This document shows, piece after piece, positions 47,219 through 56,300 of a stretch of DNA of 64,000 nucleotides. The translations under genes were made by a program, and so were the position numbers. Position 1 is the stretch's first letter; every line of letters starts with the position of its first letter. The notes under the pieces were generated by a model. That model ran no database searches. It was given only the letters and a program-made list of their open reading frames with translations, and was not told where the DNA came from. Where the stretch lies: contig UGTZ01000001.1 in NCBI GenBank assembly GCA_900455085.1, positions 3,812,501-3,876,500 of the forward strand, read 5' to 3'. The DNA comes from Providencia rettgeri. GTDB lineage: Bacteria; Pseudomonadota; Gammaproteobacteria; Enterobacterales; Enterobacteriaceae.

Positions 47219-47643
47219 ATGACAAACACCACTGAATGCACTATCACAATGGCATTAGTCCCTGATGAACAACGCCTTGATTTTTGGCTCAATCACTTCG
47301 GAAGCGTGAAAGGCTGGATCACCTTTGAAGTGGTCATCTTTACCACAATGGGGCAGTTTTGTGATGACTACCATGGCGGATATTGGGAATATTGCACCTT
47401 ATCCAATGGTGGCGTCTTTATTTATCCCGATTTACCTCAAGAGACACTGACGCTGTTCAACCCACATAACGGTAACGAAGCCAACGTCAGTTGTGAAGCG
47501 CAGGCATTACCGTGTGTTTGATGATGTACAGTTTATGGTCATTTCAAACGGAAAGTGACATCCTCGTCGATCGCTTTTATCAATTGCGTGATTATGCGGC
47601 GCAACACCCAGAACGTTCCGCCATTTTCCATCTAATCGATTAA
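47219..47643 (+). pseudogene. ArdB/KlcA-family antirestriction protein, copy 1 (one frameshift)
   Basis: About 141 residues of the ArdB/KlcA family, which blocks type I restriction in the cell without DNA mimicry. It reads 'VPDEQRLDFWLNHFGS', 'FCDDYHGGYWEYCTLSNGGVFIYP', 'LFNPHNGNEANVSCEA' and, after a missing G near 47500 (GAAGCGCAGGC), 'AGITVCLMMYSLWSFQTESDILVDRFYQLRDYAAQHPERSAIFHLID'. Repairing one base restores the full family length. It is a tandem paralogue of the gene at 47884 and complements ArdA in the left arm. Confidence 0.88.
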
Positions 47644-47807
47644 CCACGTCCTTATTTACGCCTTCGTATTATCTGATTCATTATAAAAGCATCATCAGAC
47701 TAACCCATTAATTAAATTACATTTATTTTTATATCTATATTATTTTAGTGAATCAATCATCAGAATGAGTCACTAAAAATGATACTCAATACACCTATCA
47801 TTTCTAG

Positions 47808-47841
47808 AAAGCTCTGCACCGCAAGGTGTAGGGCTTTTTTG
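47808..47841 (+). terminator. Intrinsic terminator between the two ardB-like genes
   Basis: AGCtCTGCACC-gcaa-GGTGTAGGGCT followed by TTTTTTGC. Confidence 0.85.
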
Positions 47842-47883
47842 CTTATTACGGTCTATCAATATCGACTGAATTGGAGTTCTATT

Positions 47884-48319
47884 ATGTTTACCTTACAAGA
47901 GCAAGAATCAACTGTTATCAAAACCAATCTCGTTCACTCCCAGTGGCCGTCATATCTTCTGGCGTTTCTACTTTGGGACGGTACCCGATTGGCAACGTAT
48001 CGAGGGCGATATTTTTAACATGATGGCGAAGCTCTGTCATCGCTATCAGGGCGCGTTTTGGGAGTTCACCATGTTATCGAATGGGGGGGCTTTTATCTGG
48101 CCTGAGATGATTGAAATCACCTTGCCGATGTTTAACCCTCATAATGGTAACGAGGCTGAGTTAAGCCCTGAAGCAGCCGGTATCGCAGTCTGTCTAATGG
48201 TGTATAGCATCTGGTCGTTTAAAACCGAGAGTTCTGTGCTGGTAGAGTATTTTTACCAACTTCGTGACTATGCGATGCAACATCCCGAGCAAGCACAAAT
48301 CTTTCACCTAATTGACTAA
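47884..48319 (+). pseudogene. ArdB/KlcA-family antirestriction protein, copy 2 (one frameshift)
   Basis: Second ArdB/KlcA-type gene, about 144 residues. It begins 'MFTLQEQESTVIKTNLVHSQ'. After a slip near 47950 it reads 'HIFWRFYFGTVPDWQRIEGDIFNMMAKLCHRYQGAFWEFTMLSNGGAFIWPE', then 'MFNPHNGNEAELSPEAAGIAVCLMVYSIWSF' and 'YFYQLRDYAMQHPEQAQIFHLID'. The S-P-E-A-A-G-I-A segment is characteristic. A ribosome site is present ('GGAG' before ATG). Copies 1 and 2 are clearly diverged, so this is an old duplication rather than an assembly artefact. Confidence 0.88.
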
Positions 48320-48420
48320 GTTATTGATAACGCTTTAATACAGCGTCCACCAGCTTATCACCTCACTTATTTCCTTTATCTTATTTTAATTTATCAGTGT
48401 TATCACTGAGGAGGCCCCCT

Positions 48421-49257
48421 ATGTCTCGTTTAGCTTCTCGCTTTGGTGCGGCGAATAGCATTCGCCGTGACCGCCCGTTAACTCTCGAAGAGTTATTTCG
48501 CACAGTACCCAGTGTGTTCTCTGAAGAGAAACACGATTCTCGTAGCGAAAAGTATACTTATATTCCTACGATTACCTTATTGGATAGCCTGCAAAAAGAA
48601 GGCTTTTATCCGTTCTTTGCATGCCAAACTCGTGTGCGAGATGAAAGCCGTCGTGATCATACTAAGCATATGTTACGGCTCCGACGTCATGACCAAATTA
48701 CGGGTAGCCAAGTGCCTGAAATCATCTTACTTAATAGCCATGATGGCTCCAGTAGCTATCAGATGTTACCGGGCTTTTTTCGTTATGTTTGTCAAAATGG
48801 ACTCGTTTGTGGCGATACCTTTGGTGAAGTGCGCGTGCCGCACAAAGGTGATGTAGTGTGCAAAGTGATTGAAGGGGCTTACGAAGTGTTAGGGACGTTT
48901 GATGCCATCACAGATAAACGCGAAGAAATGCAAAGCTTGGTATTACCACCACCAGCACAGAAAGCCTTAGCACAAGCAGCTTTGACGTATCGCTTTGGTG
49001 AGGAGCATCAACCGATTACCGAAGAACAAGTATTACAACCTCGGCGCTTCGATGATAAAAAAGACGATCTTTGGACAGTGTACCAACGTTTGCAGGAAAA
49101 TTTAATCAAGGGAGGATTATCAGGCAGGAATGCCAAAGGTAAACGCGCTCGCACGCGTTCAGTGAATGGAATTGATGGGGATATTAAGCTCAATAAAGCG
49201 TTGTGGGTACTGACAGAACAAATTCATGCTCATTTTGCTGGACGCGAACAACTATAG
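48421..49257 (+). CDS. YfjQ/YafZ-like DUF932 protein
   Basis: A 278-residue protein of the DUF932 family typical of CP4 islands and conjugative plasmids: 'RPLTLEELFRTVPSVFSEEKHDSRSEKYTYIPTITLLDSLQKEGFYPFFACQTRVRD', 'HTKHMLRLRR', 'PEIILLNSHDGSSSYQMLPGFFRYVCQNGLVCGDTFG' and 'LNKALWVLTEQIHAHFAG'. ATG 48421 follows GAGGAG, an excellent ribosome site; the upstream in-frame start at 48397 lacks one. Function is unknown; the family is associated with mobile elements. Confidence 0.9.
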   Translation: MSRLASRFGAANSIRRDRPLTLEELFRTVPSVFSEEKHDSRSEKYTYIPTITLLDSLQKEGFYPFFACQTRVRDESRRDHTKHMLRLRRHDQITGSQVPEIILLNSHDGSSSYQMLPGFFRYVCQNGLVCGDTFGEVRVPHKGDVVCKVIEGAYEVLGTFDAITDKREEMQSLVLPPPAQKALAQAALTYRFGEEHQPITEEQVLQPRRFDDKKDDLWTVYQRLQENLIKGGLSGRNAKGKRARTRSVNGIDGDIKLNKALWVLTEQIHAHFAGREQL

Positions 49258-49289
49258 CCACAGTATACGTTAAATAATGGGATCTTACG

Positions 49290-49487
49290 GTGAACGCGAT
49301 GAAATTATCAGAACGGCAACTAAAAACCTTGAGTAATGTGAAACTCAATTATGGCTCACTCTGCAACAAAAGGACACTCAACTCGCTGGAGAAAAAAGGA
49401 ATGATTCAATGGAATACATCAAACCATTGGGTCTTAACGGAGTTCGGTTTTCATATCAACAACATGAGTAAACGGCGTTGTTTATAA
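49290..49487 (+). CDS. Small winged-helix-like protein
   Basis: A 65-residue protein, GTG start at 49290 or ATG at 49299: 'MKLSERQLKTLSNVKLNYGSLCNKRTLNSLEKKGMIQWNTSNHWVLTEFG'. The order of helix, 'TLNSLEKKGMI' recognition-like helix and 'W...LTE.G' wing is typical of short winged-helix proteins found in mobile elements. It follows the DUF932 gene by 32 bp on the same strand and is probably co-transcribed. Target unknown. Confidence 0.6.
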   Translation: MNAMKLSERQLKTLSNVKLNYGSLCNKRTLNSLEKKGMIQWNTSNHWVLTEFGFHINNMSKRRCL

Positions 49488-49884
49488 AGCGTTAACGCTA
49501 ACATAAAGACTTATCCCGTATTTTGGTATTTGATAATATCGAGCACACTAATCCATTCAATAACGGAGAGAATTCTTTAAACATCATTTTATTCCCTTCC
49601 ATTTTGACTCACTCTCTCATCAACTCTTTTTCTTATTTAAGCACCAAAACAACAGTTGATCGATTACGCCGATCGATAACCGTTTATTGATAGTTACGAT
49701 CGATATTACCGATCGTATTTTAATTATTGATAGGTAAAACAGATCGATTAAGTTAAACTGTCTCACGCTAAATTATCTTTATGTCAGTGATATCAAGGTG
49801 ATTGAGTCAAATCTTTCATGCCTTCCACTGACATAACGCGATTCAACCATACTTAATGTGATATTGATTAAAAGGAAATCAATC
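49488..49884. other. Regulatory region upstream of the outer-membrane protein gene
   Basis: About 400 bp without a gene, containing the GATCGAT repeats at 49658-49750. No convincing promoter boxes were assigned. Confidence 0.5.
49658..49750. repeat. Direct repeats of a GATCGAT-N5/6-GATCG motif
   Basis: GATCGATTACGCCGATCGAT (49658-49677) recurs as GATCGATATTACCGATCGTA (49698-49717), exactly 40 bp apart, and partly as GATCGATTA at 49742. Each unit has internal inverted symmetry. The array lies 135-230 bp upstream of the outer-membrane protein gene and looks like a set of operator sites. Confidence 0.7.
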
Positions 49885-50619
49885 ATGAAAAAAGCGTTTA
49901 TTGTTCCCGCCCTAATGGGGTGCATTTCATTACCGGCATTCGCTAACACGGATGACAGTAAAACGGGGATTTATGTCACGGGGAAAATGGGTGCATCCAT
50001 TGTGCAAATGTCTGGCCAGCAGTTTGTCTACAGCGGCTATGCTGATGCCGGTGATAATGGTACAAAAAATGGAGATAGCCATCGTACGGGTGTATTTGGC
50101 GGCGGACTTGCGTTGGGTTATGACTTTTCCAATCAGTTTGATATCCCTGTTCGGGCTGAATTGGAATTTATGGCGCGTGATAAAGCGAATTCAACCTACA
50201 ACATCCGCGACCGTGTGCGTAATGGCGTACATCAAACTCGTGATATTAAAAACCAAATCAAACTCAATACGTTAATGGTCAATGGGTATTACGACATTAA
50301 AAATAGCTCAAATTTCACGCCGTATATCTCTGTCGGGCTAGGCTATGCGACCGTGGATTTTAAAACCACCCGCGCTGATGCTTATACCCCAGGGCTCTAT
50401 TTGCATGATACTCACTCGCATACCGTCAATAACTTTGCCTGGAGTGTCGGTGCGGGGGTGAACTATGCCATCAATGACGATTGGGATATGGGTCTAAGTT
50501 ATCGCTATTTAGATGCCGGAAAAGCCGACATCACGACAGGGGTAGGCGATGGGGAAAACACCTCAAAAATCAAAGTGAAGGCCAACGATATCCTATTTGG
50601 TTTGACTTACCGATTCTAA
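49885..50619 (+). CDS. Outer-membrane beta-barrel protein (Opa/OmpX-like)
   Basis: A 244-residue protein with signal peptide 'MKKAFIVPALMGCISLPAFA' and cleavage after A-F-A. The mature part is a small beta-barrel: alternating strands such as 'GIYVTGKMGASIVQM', 'GVFGGGLALGYDFSNQ', 'FTPYISVGLGYATVDF', 'FAWSVGAGVNYAINDDWDMGLSYRYLDAG' and the terminal 'ILFGLTYRF' ending in Phe, the outer-membrane insertion signal. Start 49885 follows AAAGGAA. It resembles opacity-type surface proteins that bind host cells or resist serum, but function is inferred. Cargo of the island's right end. Confidence 0.85.
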   Translation: MKKAFIVPALMGCISLPAFANTDDSKTGIYVTGKMGASIVQMSGQQFVYSGYADAGDNGTKNGDSHRTGVFGGGLALGYDFSNQFDIPVRAELEFMARDKANSTYNIRDRVRNGVHQTRDIKNQIKLNTLMVNGYYDIKNSSNFTPYISVGLGYATVDFKTTRADAYTPGLYLHDTHSHTVNNFAWSVGAGVNYAINDDWDMGLSYRYLDAGKADITTGVGDGENTSKIKVKANDILFGLTYRF

Positions 50620-50713
50620 TCTCTGGCATTCAGTCTTATAGATTACCCTCAACTTACCTAGCCAACATGCCTTTTTGATGTTGGCTATTTTACATCCTAA
50701 AAAAGGTGGTTAC

Positions 50714-51034
50714 ATGAACTCATCTTGTTTTATTAAATACCTGCTGATTGCTTTCGTCATTAGCGCAATTGTCGTTGTTTATAATTGGATTTCGCCTACC
50801 GGTCATATCTACGGTGTTTGGGCAGGGATTAAGTTTTTCGTTGTCATGGGCTTAGGAACAGGGCTGGGCATGTTTATCGGTAATGCTATACGACTCGCGA
50901 TTATGCCAGATTACATCACAACACGCGAAGGTGCGATAGGGCTGATACAAGCCAAGCTCTTTTGGGCTATCGGCCCTCAAGTCATTGGCTGGTTTGTCGG
51001 GCTAATCCCTGTGTACTCTTTCTTTTATGGCTGA
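50714..51034 (+). CDS. Small inner-membrane protein
   Basis: About 106 residues with three hydrophobic segments: 'YLLIAFVISAIVVVYNWI', 'WAGIKFFVVMGLGTGLGMFIGNAIRLAIM' and 'LFWAIGPQVIGWFVGLIPVYSFFYG'. The start at 50714 has AAAGGTGG upstream. It follows the barrel protein by ~95 bp and precedes a lipoprotein gene by 7 bp, so these may form one transcription unit. I do not recognise the family. Confidence 0.65.
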   Translation: MNSSCFIKYLLIAFVISAIVVVYNWISPTGHIYGVWAGIKFFVVMGLGTGLGMFIGNAIRLAIMPDYITTREGAIGLIQAKLFWAIGPQVIGWFVGLIPVYSFFYG

Positions 51035-51041
51035 ATATCCA

Positions 51042-51344
51042 ATGAAAAATCGCAACCTATTTCGTTTATATCTGCTTCTTTTAAGCTTATTCCTGATAAC
51101 CAGTTGTTCAGAGTCGCCCAAAGAGGTTTTTATGCATCAATGTGTTAACAACAGTAATGCCTTTAATAAACAGGAATGTGAATGCGCATTCACTCTTCTG
51201 ACTAAAAAATTCCCTGAAGACAAACTCGCCCAATTTATGGCATCAAAAATCAATACGGCACAATCATTAACGGAAGAACAACGCCAATATCTCGGTTATT
51301 CCGCCAAAGCGCTTCAATATTGTTCTCGATATCGTAGAGGTTAA
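51042..51344 (+). CDS. Predicted lipoprotein
   Basis: A 100-residue protein with lipoprotein signal 'MKNRNLFRLYLLLLSLFLITSC', lipobox L-I-T-S-C. The mature part has four further cysteines ('HQC', 'CECAFTLLTKKF', 'YCSRY') and 'SLTEEQRQYLGYSAKALQYC'. A start at 51027 would only add five residues before the signal. It lies 7 bp after the membrane protein gene and abuts the next gene. No family recognised; an envelope role is likely. Confidence 0.7.
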   Translation: MKNRNLFRLYLLLLSLFLITSCSESPKEVFMHQCVNNSNAFNKQECECAFTLLTKKFPEDKLAQFMASKINTAQSLTEEQRQYLGYSAKALQYCSRYRRG

Positions 51345-51803
51345 ATGATGATGAAAAAAATACTATTAGCCTGTGTTCTCATGAGCGGCTCACTAAGTGC
51401 ATTCGCTATCCCCAATTATTGGTCGGCAACCTTCGCACAAGGCTATATGGAGTACGGCATCAGTAATGATAAACATCTCAGTGTTATTCTTGCCTGTAAT
51501 ATTGCTGCTGATGAGGAATATGATAATGGCGTTTATCTTTATCAAGATGGACATCCTATCGATACAAACAATATCGCCTTTATTATTGACGATGAAGTCT
51601 ATTACATTCCGGAGGAAACCAAAACGCGTAGTGAAGGTAATGCCTGGACTCTCTTTACGCAAGCGATAACAAAAGCGAACTCATTTGCAGTGTACGCCAA
51701 TGATAAACCGATTGGTCAGTTTACCCCCAATCCAAAAAACAGGGCAAAAATTTTTGCCGACTTTGAATGTAATGCCGTATTTTATCGCGATATTGCCCAC
51801 TGA
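51345..51803 (+). CDS. Predicted secreted or periplasmic protein
   Basis: A 152-residue protein with signal peptide 'MMMKKILLACVLMSGSLSAFA' and cleavage before 'IPNYWSATF'. The mature part has 'NDKHLSVILACNIAADEEYDNGVYLY' and 'GNAWTLFTQAITKANSFAVYANDKPIGQF', with two cysteines that could form a disulphide. The start follows the lipoprotein stop directly, with AGAGG 6 nt upstream, indicating coupling. The last gene of the island. Function not recognised; it may act with the lipoprotein. Confidence 0.7.
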   Translation: MMMKKILLACVLMSGSLSAFAIPNYWSATFAQGYMEYGISNDKHLSVILACNIAADEEYDNGVYLYQDGHPIDTNNIAFIIDDEVYYIPEETKTRSEGNAWTLFTQAITKANSFAVYANDKPIGQFTPNPKNRAKIFADFECNAVFYRDIAH

Positions 51804-52099
51804 TCCCCCTTCTATTTTATTTATCGGCCCATCAAAATTGGGCCATTTTTCATTGATATCAATCATCTCATTCATTATCATTGTAAGAAACCAAATAAAC
51901 AGGCCTCCATGTGGATCCCTGCTCTTTTCGATATCATGGTGTATCATTATTTCCTAATAGAAATCGAAATCATATTCTCAAAAAAGAGATCATTTTGGTG
52001 CTCGGCAAATACTATTTTAGGGACTGAGGGTACAATTGAGGGTACAAATTAAACCAAATTTAATTAATTTTTTTAAATACATGATGTTATGATAAAAAG

Positions 52100-52121
52100 T
52101 CGATTCCGAGTCCGGCACCAC
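52100..52121 (+). repeat. attR: island right boundary
   Basis: TCGATTCCGAGTCCGG-CACCAC repeats the tRNA-Phe 3' end found at 19343-19365 with one G missing (GG for GGG). The missing base could be an error or natural att variation. The upstream part of the tRNA is absent, so this is not a second tRNA. Confidence 0.9.
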
Positions 52122-52130
52122 TATTTAAAG

Positions 52131-52158
52131 AACCCGCCCAAAAGGCGGGTTTTTGCTT
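52131..52158 (+). terminator. Original tRNA-Phe terminator, displaced by the island
   Basis: AACCCGCCC-aaaa-GGCGGGTT followed by TTTGCTTTT, 10 bp after attR. No equivalent hairpin follows the tRNA itself at 19364, so this is most simply the native terminator separated from its gene by insertion. Confidence 0.8.
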
Positions 52159-52902
52159 TTGTATTTTCAAACACTCATACTTAGCTAACTAGGCTAAAGA
52201 CACGGAATGGCCTTTACTCTCCTCTAAACACCTATTTCTCTATGCTCTCTGTTTGCAAAGCTATGAGTAATAAGCCTATAGACAGAATATAGATATAAAA
52301 ATAACCATAAACCAAAGTTAATTGGCTTAACTTATGCTAAATAATTAGGGGGAAACTAGAAAAAGTCAAACACTAAGGTTTATAACTAGATTATTATTCT
52401 CACCCTTTTCTCATTTTATCCATTAAATGGCGATCACTCACTCTTATTACGTGTATTTACTGGACTGTTGTCTCATTTAAAAACCTAAAAATAAGTTTTT
52501 ATATTAATAGTTATTCAAATAAACCACTAAAAAACCATAATATCATTTTTTATTCCCATCTATTGAGCTAAAAAAATAATCAAATACAATATTAAACAAT
52601 AAATAATAATAATTTGTAATGAGAATGTAACCAAGCCTTAATGCAATAAAGTCAACTAAACCTTACCGAGCAATTCACAGCCAATGCTTAACATACTGTT
52701 AAATAATAAAAATAGCTCTCAAAAATAAAAAGAAAAAACTATATGTTTAAAATAAAACTCTGCATATGAATCTGAAATAAGTGACTTAATATTATTTTTA
52801 ATTAAGGAATACCTTATATTCTAAAATTTTATTTTTGCCATAATTTACTCTTAAAGATAAACATAGTTTTATGAATCAATGATACTAGGGTCAAGTTTCC
52901 AC
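52159..52902. other. AT-rich gap between attR and the second MrpJ-like regulator
   Basis: About 740 bp of very AT-rich sequence without a supportable gene or RNA. It should hold the promoter of the regulator at 52903. Confidence 0.45.
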
Positions 52903-53244
52903 ATGAAAAAGAAAAAAAATACAACTTATTATATCAGCCAGCTAGTTGGTAAATGCCTACAAGAATACCGACAAGAGTTAGGTGTTAGCGGTGAGAGCAT
53001 TGCAAAAGAGCTAGGTATTAGCCAACAGCAATTATCCCGTTATGAACGAGGTGAAAATGCATTAACCGTAGATGTATTGTTTAAATTTATTCTTATACTC
53101 GGTATTAACTTCCCAGATTTTTACCATAGGCTATTCTATATCGTTAGCCATCATCCTAAACTTTCACACCATATCACTAATTTAAATGGTTTTGGTTGGG
53201 AATTAGATGATTTGAAAGACTATTATAATTCAGCAATTGTCTAA
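52903..53244 (+). CDS. MrpJ-type helix-turn-helix regulator (copy 2)
   Basis: A 113-residue XRE-type regulator: 'YYISQLVGKCLQEYRQELGVSGESIAKELGISQQQLSRYERGENALTVDVLFKFILILG', then 'FYHRLFYIV'. The 'SQQQLSRYERG' recognition segment matches the copies at 18077 and 62311. ATG 52903 gives the homologous N-terminus; an in-frame ATG at 52879 is possible. It is immediately upstream of the hybrid kinase gene on the same strand. MrpJ paralogues repress flagella and alter fimbrial expression; here the regulated genes are not shown. Confidence 0.82.
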   Translation: MKKKKNTTYYISQLVGKCLQEYRQELGVSGESIAKELGISQQQLSRYERGENALTVDVLFKFILILGINFPDFYHRLFYIVSHHPKLSHHITNLNGFGWELDDLKDYYNSAIV

Positions 53245-53334
53245 CCTTTGGCATAAAGAAATATTGTTTAATTTGTTTGTTTTATATTATTATGAAAATT
53301 ATGGAGTTTGCCTATAATCGATGAGAGCAGCACT

Positions 53335-56300
53335 ATGCCTACCCCTTCTCCGACTGCATTTTCAAGGATAACTCGCACATCAGGACGCACAAACAGCATA
53401 CTCACTGTCACCTTCCCTCTGTTGTTTATCCTAATAGCAACATTATTTTGGAGCGCAGAACGCATTGTCCAACAAGAAACTAAGCGGTTAGAAGTCGATT
53501 TTAGGTCACTAATAGGCTATATCAATGAGCAAGAGAAATTTTTAAGATCGTTAAATAAGCAAAACCAAGACCTATCAGAGCTAGTTGAAAGCCGAACTTA
53601 TGCAATACAAGAGCAATCACTACCAACCAAACTATCATTACACCTACTCGAAGGTAAAGAATCTTTAGTCGCAATGCCATTCACGCTAGCTTGTGATAAA
53701 AGTTTAGAATGCACCAAAGTGCCCAGCATATTATTTTCTCTGGGGCTTATTTAGCTGATTATTATTCCACGTTTTGGGGGGGATCCTATTTCCCAGCAGC
53801 CGCTGTATTTTTTGTCAATGAGCACGACCAAATTAGTATTAGTGTTCCTTCTGTTGGCACTGTGTTAGGAAATGAATCGATATCTCCAAATTTATATTAT
53901 TCCGTTATTGATAACGTCAGGAAAAATTTACCTGCTATCCATGCCCAGTTTTCAGAATCGCAACCGACTGACTTAAAACAAATTATTTGGCTACGCCCAG
54001 TGCCTTTTGATAATATTCTCATCGGGATTATTCCAGCCGGTTTTGATGAACATTTATGGCAAAATGCTCATATTTCCCCTAAAAATATTTATGCGGTCAG
54101 TATGTTAAGCCAAGCTAGGTTAAGTGTGCTGGAACGAATGTTAAACCCCACACTCACACATCAATTTTGGCTGATTCATACAAAATATGGTCAGCTACTT
54201 GGCACAACCCAAGCGCCTGAGGAAGAAGCATTAGAAGGTATTTTTTATACCAAAGATGGTCTGGTTCTTAAGCTTTCGTCTAAAACTGATGAATGGACTG
54301 GATATTATAGAATTAGTTATGCTGCTTTTTTTGAAGACAATCTGTGGTTTCCTATCAGTTTAGTTATCGCTCTTTTCTTTAGTTTATTTTGTGGATGGGG
54401 ATATCACCGCTGGTACCAACGAAAAATATTACAACCCGCAATAGACTCCCAGCAAGCCATCTTAGAAAATGAAGAATTCAACCAAGCGCTTATCGCAACA
54501 ATCCCTATCGGCTTATGTGTAATAGATAAAGAAACCCAGCAGTTACGCTTCGCAAATGAGTTAGCTCGTTACTGGCTAAAAATAACCAATATATCTACTC
54601 CCCACGACTCAAATGAATATAATGAATTACTCGTCAAGGTTCTTTCTGACACAGAACACGTTAAAACAACTTTAAAATCAGGGGAGCATGTCCTCTATGT
54701 TGTGAGTACAGCAACTTATTACCAACAGCGTCCTGTTATTTTATGTGCATTTACTGATATTACCATCCAAGCAGAAACTGAAAAACAACTTGATGATGCT
54801 AAGCGGCTTGCAGAAGAAGCCAACCGAGCTAAATCAACATTCTTAGCAACAATGAGTCATGAAATACGAACCCCACTTTATGGCCTAATCGGCACGTTAG
54901 AATTACTCGCAAATACTTCTCTTTCATCTCAACAAGCTCATTTTATTGAGAGAATATCAACAACGTCCCAATTACTTATGCAATTAATTGGCGATATTTT
55001 AGATATTAGTAAAATAGAAGCTAATCAAATTCAAATTCATAATCAGCCATTTGATTTATTAGAATTAGTACAACAAACTGTTCAACTATATCAAGGTATT
55101 GCTCAGCAAAAAGGGTTACTCCTATTTGCTATTATTGACCCAAGTGTGCAAGCAAATAGAATTGGTGACTCTGCTCGACTGCAACAAATCTTAGGTAATT
55201 TACTCAGTAATGCAATTAAATTTACCCACAAGGGTACGGTTACTATTGAACTTAAAAGAAGTAATAATAATATATTAATACGTGTCAGTGATACCGGTGT
55301 TGGAATTAGCCCTGAACAACAAATAAAATTATTTGAGCCATTTTATCAAGCTCATTCAGAAATTCATGCCTATGGCGGTACTGGCTTAGGCCTATTTATT
55401 TGCTCTAAACTTATCAAATTGATGGATGGGCAAATAAGCTTACAAAGTGAAACTGGGGTTGGTAGCTCGTTTCTCGTAACACTACCTTTAGCTCTCGATA
55501 TACAGCAACCACATTGGCTGCCGCTAAAAAACACCAATATATGGTTACAAACCCCAAACCCATTATTGACTGAAAATATAACGCAATGGCTAAAACGGTG
55601 GGGAGCTAATGTTTATTTCACAGAAAATAGCCTCCCCATAGATACCTCATCCGTTATTGCTGTCGGCATATTAATTCCATCGTTTCCTCTGCCGACTCAT
55701 TGGGATGGACAACAATGGGTAAGCCCTGAGATGAATTTTCGACTATCCGAATTAAATCAGCAGTTATTCTTACTACAAAATAATAAAGAACAGTTACCCC
55801 TTATTTGTCCAACATCTCGTATACAAACTCATATGCATAAATATCCGCTTCGCGTTTTAATTGCTGAAGATAACCCCATTAACCAAGTTGTTCTACAAGA
55901 GCAGCTTGAATTACTCGGTTGTAAGGTATTTATTGCCAATGATGGTGAAGAAGCATTGGTAATTTGGGATAACGAAATTGTCGATATCATCCTTACAGAC
56001 GTTAATATGCCTTATCGTAATGGTTATGAGCTTGCACAACAGCTACGCAGTGAAGGCGAAACATGTCCAATTATTGGTGTTACTGCGAATGGATTAAAAG
56101 AAGAAGAAGAGCGATGTCTAGAATCTGGAATGGATTCATGGCTTGTAAAACCTATAGAGCTAGAAACCTTAATTCAATTATTCAACCGTTTATTCCCGAT
56201 TTACTCCTCCTCAACTTTAGAAACGGCAACCCTAAAAATGATTAACCCACTAAATGGAGAGGATAGAGAAAAAATTATTCATCATTTTATTACCGATATT

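Noticed and set aside
52100..52121. Second tRNA gene at the right island end
   Set aside because: Only the T-loop to CCA end is present; the D and anticodon arms are absent, so it is an att repeat.
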